Part shown: positions 6,654-14,392 of the stretch, one piece after another
How the letters are laid out: each line of letters begins with the position of its first letter
How positions within the stretch are numbered: position 1 is the first letter of the stretch
DNA from: Candidatus Zixiibacteriota bacterium
GTDB lineage: Bacteria; Zixibacteria; MSB-5A5; GN15; FEB-12
NCBI GenBank assembly: GCA_022564135.1
Contig: JADFLZ010000007.1
Location: 1-19,453, forward strand
DNA length: 19,453 nt
Direction of reading: 5' to 3'
Made by a program: the position numbers and the translations under genes
The notes under the pieces: generated by a model
What the model was told of the DNA's origin: nothing
Databases searched by the model: none
Seen by the model: the letters and a program-made list of their open reading frames with translations, nothing else

Positions 6654-9020
6654 CTATAATTTGCCTATCAAAATTGCAGTAGTAACAATACCGGTTATGG
6701 CGCTGGCGGCTGTGGTCAGATTTCTAAACCAGTTGCTTTTCTTTTCAACTTTTGTGGGCACGACTACCAGATCGCCCAGTTCTACTTTTTTGCCCAGCGC
6801 TGACCCTCCGGAATAAACTTCTCCGCTGGCCCGCATTAAACGAACTTCCTGCTTATCAGCCCAGCGCGTGAAATTTCCGGCACGTTTGATATAATCGCGT
6901 ACTTTCTTGTTCGGCATAAATTGTATAGTGCCGTTTGAGCCAACTGCGCCCATAACGGAGACTCCCGATGGCACCGACGGCACATATATTTTATCATTTG
7001 GCTCAAGAATAATGTCCCCAACCGCACCGGCAGTATTCATAATTAATTCCATATCTATTACGATTCTGCTCATGCCCGCTGGGTCGTATTCAATCATGCC
7101 CTCATAGCGTACATTACCTAAAGAATCTTCGACAACCCTTTTTGAACGCTCTATCATTTTGTCCACACCAAGTCGGCGTAGATTTTCTTCGATTGAATGT
7201 CTTTCAAAAATCAGCCCTTTTGGAAAAGCTTTTTCTGTGAACCCTCCGCTGCGCTCCAGAAGATTGTATAGAGTTTCGCCCTTGCGCATAATAGCGTATT
7301 CGCCGGGATAAGTAACCTCGCCTTCAATTTTGACAGTTCTGTTTTCTCTCCAGTCGGGAATCCGCCGGATGAAAAGCTGATCATCTTCCTGCAGTAAAAT
7401 CTTTCTATCTGCGGGATTTCTCAGGTTGACATAAATAATTTCCACTCTGCCAGTCGAATCTATCCTGGCAATCTCTGCTCCGAAGCGAAAAGCGCTGCGC
7501 TTGAAAGAACCCGCCAGAAAAATCAAATCTTCGACAGACATACCCTCATATAGATCAAAAACTCCGGGGCGTTTAACTTCCCCCTCTACATAAACTATCC
7601 TGCCCCATTCGATATCTTTGATTGAATAAATGTGCAGCGAATCAAGGTCTCTCAATTTCAGGTCATTATTTGCATCACCAGCTAAAGCTTTGCTGATATT
7701 AATAGGAATGATTTCCGTGCGATAGTTGGCGTGACGGCGATAAAGTTCAGCCCGGTCATAGTAGACATCATATGGCTGGAGCTGCGCCCTTTTTAATAAA
7801 TCTGAAACGTGAGTCGAGTCATTTCTTTCATAAAAGCCGGGATGTTTCACATGACCGGAAATAGAAACCATGTTATGCTTAAAATCGAATATCGAGGCTA
7901 CTGTAAGGCGGTCTCCGTCCTGCAGGACAACGGCATCAACCGCTCCTTTTGCCTGATTAAGGTTTAAGTCTAATACTTCCCATTCGGATTTTCCGGCAAT
8001 ACGTTCAAGCATGACCCGGTCCAGATGGGCTTCTGCTGTCGGCTGGCCTGCCAGAGCCAGAATATCCAGCGCTGTCTCCTGACCGGTCAGTTCATATTTC
8101 GCCGGTCGCTTGACTTCACCACGTATGGCCACTCTCGTTCCTGCCACCGGCACAAAAATCAAATCTCCTGTCTGAAGCCTGACATCAATAGAGTTGTCAC
8201 CCTCCAGTAAGAACTTATATAAATCAATTACTGCCTGTTCTTTGCCGGAACGCATCAGTTTGATATTTCGCATAGAGCCGCGCTGGTTGGGACCGCCGGC
8301 TGTATAGATTGCATTAAAAAGCGATGTCAATGATGATACCGTATAGGCACCCGGGCGCTTGACTTCGCCTGTCACAAAAATCCTGATAGATCGAATCTTT
8401 CCCAGGGATATTGTCAGATTATAGTCGGAGTATACTTTCGAAAACTGCTTGATCGCCCTGGCCTTAAATTGTTTGAGCGTTAACCCCCAGACAACCAGCT
8501 CGCCTACCTGAGGCACAAAGATTTTCCCCTCGCGGTCAATTGTCAGATTATATTCTTTTTCAACCCGGCCCCACAAATAGATGAGAACGTTGTCTCCCGG
8601 ACCGAGTACATAATCAGAGGTAGTTGCGATATCCACAGGTTGAGTGATGTTTTCCGCATCTTCAAACAGCTCCATCCCGAACACTTTTAAGTCTTCGAAA
8701 TTAACCAGCTTTTTTTTGCTAAGTACGGCGACAGTATTCTTTTGCTTTAAATGCCTGGCCAGAGTGCTTAATTCTGCCGGCTTTTCTGTCTCGGTTTTAC
8801 TGAGGCCAAGCTGCGAATTTGTGCTGTTTTCGTAAATCTCAGGAGTCTTGTAAATTCGGGGATTATCCGACACCCCTGATTTTCGGGCTTTATAGTGCTT
8901 GAAGAGCTCTGCTTTTTGCTTGTCTGATACATTTGATAAGTCCTGAGCGACAAGCTCTCTGAACCAATTGAGCGAAACTAAAATAATTACAAATGCAGCA
9001 AATAAAATAATCTTACGCAT
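6654..9020 (-). CDS. SLBB-domain polysaccharide export outer-membrane protein (Wza-like), multi-repeat
   Basis: The 788-residue product has a signal peptide (about 1-26, cleavage after LVAQ) and no lipobox cysteine. A charged linker reaches about residue 130. The polysaccharide-export domain begins at DYVLGPGDNVLIYLWG (136-151). Six SLBB/beta-grasp-like units follow, marked by GEVKRPG-type turns at 218, 301, 389, 480, 567 and a diverged one at 691 (GAVGSNG). A hydrophobic segment near 768-787 ends the protein. Wza itself is about 380 residues with two SLBB domains; this is twice as long, as in many FCB-group homologues. The C-terminal helix may cross the outer membrane as in Wza. The ATG at 9020 is preceded by AGGAAGG at a short spacing. 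Its product would export the polysaccharide whose synthesis starts with the glycosylphosphotransferase downstream. Confidence 0.88.
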   Translation of the reverse strand: MRKIILFAAFVIILVSLNWFRELVAQDLSNVSDKQKAELFKHYKARKSGVSDNPRIYKTPEIYENSTNSQLGLSKTETEKPAELSTLARHLKQKNTVAVLSKKKLVNFEDLKVFGMELFEDAENITQPVDIATTSDYVLGPGDNVLIYLWGRVEKEYNLTIDREGKIFVPQVGELVVWGLTLKQFKARAIKQFSKVYSDYNLTISLGKIRSIRIFVTGEVKRPGAYTVSSLTSLFNAIYTAGGPNQRGSMRNIKLMRSGKEQAVIDLYKFLLEGDNSIDVRLQTGDLIFVPVAGTRVAIRGEVKRPAKYELTGQETALDILALAGQPTAEAHLDRVMLERIAGKSEWEVLDLNLNQAKGAVDAVVLQDGDRLTVASIFDFKHNMVSISGHVKHPGFYERNDSTHVSDLLKRAQLQPYDVYYDRAELYRRHANYRTEIIPINISKALAGDANNDLKLRDLDSLHIYSIKDIEWGRIVYVEGEVKRPGVFDLYEGMSVEDLIFLAGSFKRSAFRFGAEIARIDSTGRVEIIYVNLRNPADRKILLQEDDQLFIRRIPDWRENRTVKIEGEVTYPGEYAIMRKGETLYNLLERSGGFTEKAFPKGLIFERHSIEENLRRLGVDKMIERSKRVVEDSLGNVRYEGMIEYDPAGMSRIVIDMELIMNTAGAVGDIILEPNDKIYVPSVPSGVSVMGAVGSNGTIQFMPNKKVRDYIKRAGNFTRWADKQEVRLMRASGEVYSGGSALGKKVELGDLVVVPTKVEKKSNWFRNLTTAASAITGIVTTAILIGKL

Positions 9021-9580
9021 TTTACCTTCCTATTGTTTTCCATCGTCTTCCTTGGCAACTCACTGATTAGCAAGGAGAATGCCACTGCTGCTTTCAACTT
9101 TGTAACTTCTTTACTCTCAACCGATTGACCAGATAATCCTGCTGAGCAAAGGCCAGCCCGCCAGCCCCTTTTAAGAAAATTCTTCCGAAATTCTGGTGCT
9201 TACTTTTCCTGTTTGGCTAAAGCGCGGCTAAATATCTTAATTTATGCCCGGCGATTTTTATTCGACCCTCTTAACTACAAGGGCCATAATTGTTTTTAAT
9301 TTTCTTAAGTATTATTTTGGTGGAAGTTATTGTTGGACATTTAGACGTATCATCTCGTCTACAAACTAATGCAGTCTAAAATGTTAATCTCAAAATGAAC
9401 ATAAGGAAAAGATACCCTCCCCTTGACAGGGGCAAGGGCTTATAGTAACTTCCAAACTTGTTTTGAGTGACAGATATTGCAAGATAAATGAATTATAGAA
9501 GGCAACCGGGTTGGGAACAGTTGGAGAATGCCCTCACATCTTCCTCAAGCTTTCCCTTAACCTACAAATTGAAATTAACA
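9021..9580. other. 560-base region without genes between divergent units
   Basis: No convincing coding region is visible on either strand, only very short frames. It must hold the promoters for the SLBB gene (minus) and the FadL-like gene (plus), but I see no clean -35/-10 pair. TTGACA at 9423-9428 has TATAGT only 12 bases on, and TATAAT on the minus strand at 9492-9497 lacks a -35. Structured elements are present. ACATTTAGAC (9337-9346) can pair with GTCTAAAATGT (9374-9384, one bulge), and this competes with an inner hairpin TAGACG/CGTCTA (9342-9347, 9356-9361). CCCTTG/CAAGGG (9420-9425, 9433-9438) forms another stem. An untranslated leader RNA is possible. I could not match a known riboswitch. 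Confidence 0.5.
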
Positions 9581-9607
9581 GCGGGAATAATTTCCGCCTG
9601 ATTTTTT
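9581..9607 (+). terminator. Terminator-like hairpin abutting the ribosome binding site of the FadL-like gene
   Basis: GCGGGAA (9581-9587) pairs with TTTCCGC (9591-9597), with one G-U pair and a 3-base loop. CTGA and then six T (9602-9607) follow. The T run ends directly at the GGAG ribosome binding site (9608-9611). No gene on the plus strand ends upstream in this window, so the hairpin would act on a leader transcript of the following gene. It may be an attenuator, or a fold that masks the ribosome binding site, or a chance structure. Confidence 0.45.
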
Positions 9608-9617
9608 GGAGATGAGG

Positions 9618-11105
9618 ATGAGAATTCTCTATAGAGCAATTACATTACTATCCTGCCTGATTTTGTTTTCGGCCAGCCTGTTAGCAGGTGGCTTTGAGAA
9701 CATTAACATCGGCCTGAAAGCAACAGCCATGGGCAGTGCCTATCGTGCTTTGGCCGACGATTGGACCGCTGCTTATTATAATCCGGCTGCATATGCCTTG
9801 ATGAATGATAACCAGCTTGGCGGAAATGCCGCCTTTGGACATTATCGCCAGTCCTTAGTGCCTAACTTTAAAAGAACCAGCAGCACTGATTCTTTTGAAA
9901 CCGGCTTTTTTAATGACAGAGAAATTTATAATGCCCATGAAATCCTTTCTAACCCTTCCGGTGGAGTGGTTCTCAGGTTGCCGGTCTGGGGTGAGACGGT
10001 CTTCGGTTTTTCTATTTATCAGCCGTTTGACTACAACACCACCTGGACGTTATTTCGCCCTCTGACTGCTTACAACACTTCCAATGCCATGCCTAACGAT
10101 CAGTATGGTACTGATCTTGATGTCGTCTCTTTTCAGCTTTCGGCTGGCAGGGAATTTTCGGAAGAAAAGTTGTACCTGGGCTTAGGCTTGCAGCTCTTGC
10201 GAGCAGATCTGGTATGGAGCGAACTCAAATTTCGGGATAATCCGATGCCGGCGCCGTATGATGACCGGCCCTACGAAATGATTCCGCAATGGGCAAAAAG
10301 CCAGGGGCACGGCTGGGGATTTGGTATAAAGGCCGGCCTGCTGTGGACACCTAACGATAGAATCAATCTGGGAATTTCCGGCAATATACCTTTTGATATT
10401 ACAATTTCCGGCGACAGCTCAATGCTGAACTTTTATCTGCCAAAAGTCGGTAACGATGGCGGTTTCTCAATTGGCACCATAGAAAATCTTTTTTCTTCCG
10501 GTTCGAGAATCAACGGACTGGCGGATTTTGAAACTAAACTAAAGCTGCCGCCTTCTTTTGGAATCGGACTTTCGTTTGACGTTTCCAGCAAACTTACTCT
10601 GGCAGTCGATGCTCAGTATATGTTATGGTCGAAGTTTGAAGGCTTCGAGTTTACCTACAGCAATTTTAGCGATCTCTCCAGGCTGGTTGACACTTCAATT
10701 TTGATAGACGGAACAGATACAACTAGTATTATAGACTGGGTGTACAGTTCAACTTCGCATCCGGTCGTCTGGGAAAATTCCGGCAGGGTCATGCTTGGAG
10801 CGCGCTTTAAACCAAGCGGGCTTTTAACTCTTTTTGCGGGCGGCTATGCAGACCAGAGCCCGGCCAGAAATGCTACTCAGTTTACCCCGAACTTTGTTGA
10901 TACCGGCGACAAGTATAATTACAGCGGCGGCTTTATGTTCCATATCAACGAGTGGGATATAGGAATTGCTACCAGCTATACCAGTTACCCTGATTTGACG
11001 ATTTCGAAAATTGACTCGGATGGAGATGGAATCGATGATGCTATTCCCGGTTTTTATCAGGCGGATTATTATGAAACAGTACTTTCATTCATATATAGGT
11101 TTTAA
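9618..11105 (+). CDS. FadL/OmpP1-like outer-membrane transport protein
   Basis: I chose the ATG at 9618 because GGAG (9608-9611) lies six bases before it. An in-frame TTG at 9606 and an ATG at 9612 are worse placed. The 495-residue product begins with a signal peptide (RAITLLSCLILFSASLLA). The FadL-type plug start follows (GGFENINIGLKATAMGSAYRALADDWTAAYYNPAAYAL), comparable to the NxxGxxxAxxGxAxxAxxDDxSAxxxNPA pattern of OmpP1/FadL/TodX proteins. The remainder has barrel-like strand alternation and ends in a C-terminal Phe (LSFIYRF). The family carries hydrophobic compounds across the outer membrane; PorV/PorQ proteins of type IX secretion share the same N-terminal look. The lipoprotein gene starts 11 bases later, so the two are co-expressed. 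The substrate is unknown. Confidence 0.8.
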   Translation: MRILYRAITLLSCLILFSASLLAGGFENINIGLKATAMGSAYRALADDWTAAYYNPAAYALMNDNQLGGNAAFGHYRQSLVPNFKRTSSTDSFETGFFNDREIYNAHEILSNPSGGVVLRLPVWGETVFGFSIYQPFDYNTTWTLFRPLTAYNTSNAMPNDQYGTDLDVVSFQLSAGREFSEEKLYLGLGLQLLRADLVWSELKFRDNPMPAPYDDRPYEMIPQWAKSQGHGWGFGIKAGLLWTPNDRINLGISGNIPFDITISGDSSMLNFYLPKVGNDGGFSIGTIENLFSSGSRINGLADFETKLKLPPSFGIGLSFDVSSKLTLAVDAQYMLWSKFEGFEFTYSNFSDLSRLVDTSILIDGTDTTSIIDWVYSSTSHPVVWENSGRVMLGARFKPSGLLTLFAGGYADQSPARNATQFTPNFVDTGDKYNYSGGFMFHINEWDIGIATSYTSYPDLTISKIDSDGDGIDDAIPGFYQADYYETVLSFIYRF

Positions 11106-11116
11106 GGGAGACGCAA

Positions 11117-12409
11117 ATGTTTGGTAAGATGATAAAGTTTATTGCATTATCCCTGATTTCTATGTCAATGATAGTGCTCCCTGGCTGCGAAGATCGCGGT
11201 ACTAATGTTCCTGCAAATCCTTCACTCGATGGAGGCGCCCCCTGGCCTACGGCAGACCATGTTTTTTCACCAGAACTAAGATGGCTGCTGTCCAACAATA
11301 TCGAACAGCTTCCGGGCTGGGTTTATATACCCCAGGTTGCGGCTCCGCCGCCTTTGGGTGTGTCGAGACCGGTACCGCTATTAATCCTGCTGGCCCCTCA
11401 GGGAGCTAACAAATTTTTCTTTGCGCAGCACGGCCTTCAGGAACTCTTAAAAGAAATGATTGCCGATGGTACCATTCAACCGATGATTGTGGCCTGTCCT
11501 GCTAACGACCCGACTTTCGGAGGATTTATGTACGCCGGCGGCAGCAACTTTGAAAATAATCCGACTCCTCCTTCAGGTAACAACGATGCAATTTTTGGGG
11601 CCGAGATGGTCGCTTTCTTGAGAAACTCCCTGCCGGTACTAGAAAGCCAGCAAAAGACCGGCATAGCCGGTTTCGGCATGGGTGCCTATGGCGCCTTTAG
11701 AGCAGCCTTGCTTAGCGATACGGTTTATGGTTCGATTAGTGTCAGCGATGGTCCGCTTGATTTTGATGGCGGCTCCGGATTTGGCGGCGGCCTGGCAGAC
11801 CTTTTCGATGATGCACTTATCGAACAGGGGCTCTTAAACCAAAACCTGCAAGACTTTGATTCAGCAAAGGCCTGGCCGATTTCTAATATGTTTATTGGAG
11901 CAGCCTATGCTTTTTCGCCAAGAGATACGGTGCTTTTTGCACATGACGCTAACACCAACCCCACTCCCACCAATCCTGCTCCGATCTGGACGATGGACAG
12001 CACTTATGGCTTTGATACCACAATCACCACTTTGATTGACGGCTTTAATAGCCCCAGCGGCTATATATTTGACTATCTCCTGCCATTTGATGCAAGCGGT
12101 AACCTTCCCTCTGACCCTATGATTTGGAATAATTACTGGCTGACAGAGAATCTGGAATTTTTGATTAATTTGCCCGGCAACAAACTCAACGGTGTCAATC
12201 TTTGGTTTGCTACTACTACTGAATCTGAATTAAATTATTACCAGCAGACACAATCCTGGATAAACACTCTAACAAATGCGCCTTATGTTTATAGTGTGAC
12301 TGAGAAAAAATATCTGGGAACCGCCGGAAACCCGGCTTCCGGAGATCAGTACGTATATGACCTGTTAAGAGAGATGTTGATATTTCACTCTAACAGTTTC
12401 GGCAACTAA
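11117..12409 (+). CDS. Lipoprotein with esterase-like alpha/beta-hydrolase fold, catalytic serine replaced
   Basis: The 430-residue product has a lipoprotein signal ending in the lipobox LPGC (Cys24). The body resembles the putative esterase (esterase D/feruloyl esterase-like) family: PVPLLILLAPQGA (86-97), MIVACPAND (123-131), and the nucleophile-elbow region TGIAGFGMGAYGAFRAALLS (181-200) followed by YGSISVSDGPLDF. In the family the elbow reads G-x-S-M-G-G. Here it is G-F-G-M-G-A, so residue 187 is Gly (codon GGC at 11675-11677). The region where the histidine is expected (about 407-417) also shows no GGH motif, so hydrolase activity is unlikely. It has a good ribosome binding site (AGGGAG) and follows the FadL-like gene by 11 bases, suggesting a periplasm- or surface-facing partner of that barrel. 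It could bind a substrate rather than cleave it; that is inference. Confidence 0.65.
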   Translation: MFGKMIKFIALSLISMSMIVLPGCEDRGTNVPANPSLDGGAPWPTADHVFSPELRWLLSNNIEQLPGWVYIPQVAAPPPLGVSRPVPLLILLAPQGANKFFFAQHGLQELLKEMIADGTIQPMIVACPANDPTFGGFMYAGGSNFENNPTPPSGNNDAIFGAEMVAFLRNSLPVLESQQKTGIAGFGMGAYGAFRAALLSDTVYGSISVSDGPLDFDGGSGFGGGLADLFDDALIEQGLLNQNLQDFDSAKAWPISNMFIGAAYAFSPRDTVLFAHDANTNPTPTNPAPIWTMDSTYGFDTTITTLIDGFNSPSGYIFDYLLPFDASGNLPSDPMIWNNYWLTENLEFLINLPGNKLNGVNLWFATTTESELNYYQQTQSWINTLTNAPYVYSVTEKKYLGTAGNPASGDQYVYDLLREMLIFHSNSFGN

Positions 12410-12425
12410 CTAAGTTAGCTTTTGT

Positions 12426-12474
12426 AAATCCGGTAAAGTCTGCTTGTATGGGCGTACTTTTCCGGATTTTTTTT
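12426..12474 (+). terminator. Rho-independent terminator closing the FadL-like/lipoprotein unit
   Basis: AATCCGG (12427-12433) pairs with CCGGATT (12462-12468). After a T-T mismatch the stem continues with AAAGT (12435-12439) and ACTTT (12456-12460). A run of eight T (12467-12474) follows. A small hairpin CTAAC/GTTAG (12406-12418) lies over the stop codon just before it. Confidence 0.9.
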
Positions 12475-12479
12475 ATATT
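12474..12479 (+). promoter_or_regulatory. Possible -10 box of a leaderless bshB1 transcript
   Basis: TATATT begins on the last T of the terminator tract and ends five bases before the bshB1 ATG, so transcription would start at or next to the start codon. No recognisable -35 lies 16 to 18 bases upstream, because the terminator stem occupies that position. The absence of any ribosome binding site before the ATG is what makes this reading attractive. Confidence 0.3.
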
Positions 12480-12484
12480 CAGAT

Positions 12485-13195
12485 ATGGAACAGAATTATA
12501 TTTATGACTTAATCTCAGTCGGGGCACATCCTGATGATGCCGAAGTCGGCAGCGGTGGTCTGCTCATAGACCTCTCTAAGCGCGGCAATAAATGCGGCAT
12601 AGTTATTCTCACCAAAGGGGAAATGGGTACAGGCGGCGATGAGCAAATAAGGCAGCAAGAGATTCGTCAGGCTGCCGAAATTATGGGTGCGGATGTTATC
12701 GAATCTTTTGACTGGGGTGACACCAGTTTGCGTGACACCTATGAACACCAGAAACAACTCGCAGAAATCATAAGAAAGACCCGCCCAAAAATAATAACTA
12801 CACCATATCCGCATGTTGGTCATGGTAAAAGACAATCACATCCTGACCATGTCGCAACCGGAGTGATTACCATAAATGCTGCCAATTTGGCCCGGTTAAA
12901 AAAGGCCGATGTCGCAGGCCAACCGCATACTGTCCAGAGAATATTCCATTACTTCTTACCGCCTCGAGTTACGCCTGATTTTGTAGTAGATATAACAGAG
13001 CATTTTGACCTCTGGCTCAAAGCTCTTTCGGCGCACAAATCACAGTTTCTAAATCCTGACAAACCGATTGATTATATTGAAAATTTGACCAATATGGCGC
13101 GCTCTTTTGGAGCACAGGCCGGCTGCAAGTATGGACAGGGTTTCCGTTCGGCTGAACCGCTTTTGATTAAGAACCTGATGAATTTAGTGGAGTAA
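12485..13195 (+). CDS. bshB1: Bacillithiol biosynthesis deacetylase BshB1 (LmbE/PIG-L family)
   Basis: The 236-residue product is a zinc-dependent N-acetylglucosamine deacetylase of the PIG-L/LmbE family. AHPDDAE (14-20) and SHPDH (118-122) supply the metal ligands and catalytic aspartate. The order GAHPDDAEVGSGG, LTKGEMGTGG, IRQQEIRQAAEIMGA, GKRQSHPDHVATG and the C-terminal LKALSAHKSQF wording fit BshB1, which converts GlcNAc-malate to GlcN-malate in bacillithiol synthesis. Cysteine is then added by BshC, which is not in this window. The length is typical. The ATG lies only 11 bases after a strong terminator and has no Shine-Dalgarno sequence; a TATATT box at 12474-12479 suggests a leaderless transcript. 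It converges with a cysteine-synthesis pair 17 bases away, a sensible neighbour since bacillithiol consumes cysteine. Confidence 0.87.
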   Translation: MEQNYIYDLISVGAHPDDAEVGSGGLLIDLSKRGNKCGIVILTKGEMGTGGDEQIRQQEIRQAAEIMGADVIESFDWGDTSLRDTYEHQKQLAEIIRKTRPKIITTPYPHVGHGKRQSHPDHVATGVITINAANLARLKKADVAGQPHTVQRIFHYFLPPRVTPDFVVDITEHFDLWLKALSAHKSQFLNPDKPIDYIENLTNMARSFGAQAGCKYGQGFRSAEPLLIKNLMNLVE

Positions 13196-13212
13196 ACGAC
13201 TGGCCTGTAGCT

Positions 13213-14385
13213 TCAAGCCTGCTTGATTTTAGTTCTGATAGCTGCAAAAGCCTGCCTGAGATCAATCAGCAAATCATCGACATTTTCGATCCCCACCGAT
13301 AAACGCACCAGCGAATCTGTAATGCCTCTGGCCTCCCGTTCTTCTTTCGGAATCGAAGAATGCGTCATCGAAGCCGGATGATTTATAAGCGATTCTACAC
13401 CGCCCAGTGACTCGGCTAAAATAAACAGTTCTGTTACAGTTGCAAATGTCTTGACAGTCTCGAAGTCCGCTTTGATTGTAAAAGAAATCATCCCCCCCGG
13501 CATGGTCATTTTGTTGGGGATAGAGTTGCCGTCGATACCGGGGAAATATATTTTGTCGACTAAATCGACTGTCTCCAGATACTCTACCAGTTTCATGGCG
13601 TTAACAGAATGCCGTTCCATCCTGATATGCAGAGTTTTTAAGCCCCTGAGCAAGAGCCAGGAATCAAACGGATTTAATTGAGCCCCGATGGCATACTGAT
13701 TAAAAAAGATTTTTTCAGCCAGCTCTTTATCTTTGGCAACTAATACTCCGCCGATAAGGTCACAATGTCCCGACAAATATTTTGAAGCGGAATGGTGTAC
13801 AATGTCGGCACCAAGCTCCAGCGGTCTTTGAATAAAGGGAGTGGCAAAAGTATTATCTACGGCTAACAAAATCTTTTTTTCTCTGGCTATTTTTGATACT
13901 GCTTCTATGTCTACCAATTCTAAAAGCGGGTTGGTGGGAGTCTCAATCCAAAAGAGTCGTGTATTTTCTTTTACGGCCTTGGCGAAGTTTTCAGGGTCAG
14001 TGCCGTCAACGTAACTGAAGTCCAATCCAAACTTTTTCCAGATTTTTTCAAACTGCCGGATCGAGCCGCCGTATAAATCGTTTACAGCTACCACATGGTC
14101 GCCTGATTTCAGCAGATTTAAAACCGCGTTCATAGCAGCCAGACCGGAGGAAAAGAGATAAGCCTCTGAGCCGTTTTCAAGATCGGCCAGGGCACGTTCG
14201 GTTGCTTTGCGGGTCGGGTTTGACCAGCGGCTGTAAACATAGCCGGACTCATCGCCGGGGAATTCCATGCGGTAGGTCGATGACGGATAAATCGGAGTGG
14301 TTATCGAACGGGTAGCATCTTCGGGCACCTGCCCGGCGTGCACTGCCTGAGTCTCCAGACTTCTTTTTCTCATCTTATCGCTCAT
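13213..14385 (-). CDS. Cystathionine gamma-lyase / gamma-synthase (PLP-dependent trans-sulfuration enzyme)
   Basis: The 390-residue product is a Cys/Met-metabolism PLP enzyme. It has the N-terminal AVHAGQ and YSRWSNPT blocks (14-19, 51-58), SSGLAAMNA (79-87), IETPTNPLL (147-155), D177 in the VDNTF motif, the PLP lysine K202 in HSASKYLSGH, and SLGGVESL and SVGIENVDDLL near the end. The length is normal. Gamma-synthase and gamma-lyase cannot be separated by eye. The partner seven bases upstream is a cysteine synthase/cystathionine beta-synthase, as in the mccA-mccB pair of Bacillus, so a gamma-lyase releasing cysteine from cystathionine is the more likely role. Its GGAG ribosome binding site overlaps the end of the upstream gene, indicating coupled expression. 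Confidence 0.85.
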   Translation of the reverse strand: MSDKMRKRSLETQAVHAGQVPEDATRSITTPIYPSSTYRMEFPGDESGYVYSRWSNPTRKATERALADLENGSEAYLFSSGLAAMNAVLNLLKSGDHVVAVNDLYGGSIRQFEKIWKKFGLDFSYVDGTDPENFAKAVKENTRLFWIETPTNPLLELVDIEAVSKIAREKKILLAVDNTFATPFIQRPLELGADIVHHSASKYLSGHCDLIGGVLVAKDKELAEKIFFNQYAIGAQLNPFDSWLLLRGLKTLHIRMERHSVNAMKLVEYLETVDLVDKIYFPGIDGNSIPNKMTMPGGMISFTIKADFETVKTFATVTELFILAESLGGVESLINHPASMTHSSIPKEEREARGITDSLVRLSVGIENVDDLLIDLRQAFAAIRTKIKQA

Positions 14386-14392
14386 ACTTAAA

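Noticed and set aside
9423..9446. TTGACA/TATAGT as a promoter of the FadL-like gene
   Set aside because: The spacing is only 12 bases, too short for sigma-70, and TTGACA sits in the loop of a CCCC/GGGG hairpin.
9617..9760. Reading the FadL-like protein as PorV of a type IX secretion system
   Set aside because: The N-terminal wording is shared by both groups, but no other type IX component or C-terminal sorting domain is visible in the window.
12515..12835. Minus-strand open frame of 106 codons over bshB1
   Set aside because: bshB1 is a clear family member in the opposite strand; the shadow frame has no recognisable motif.
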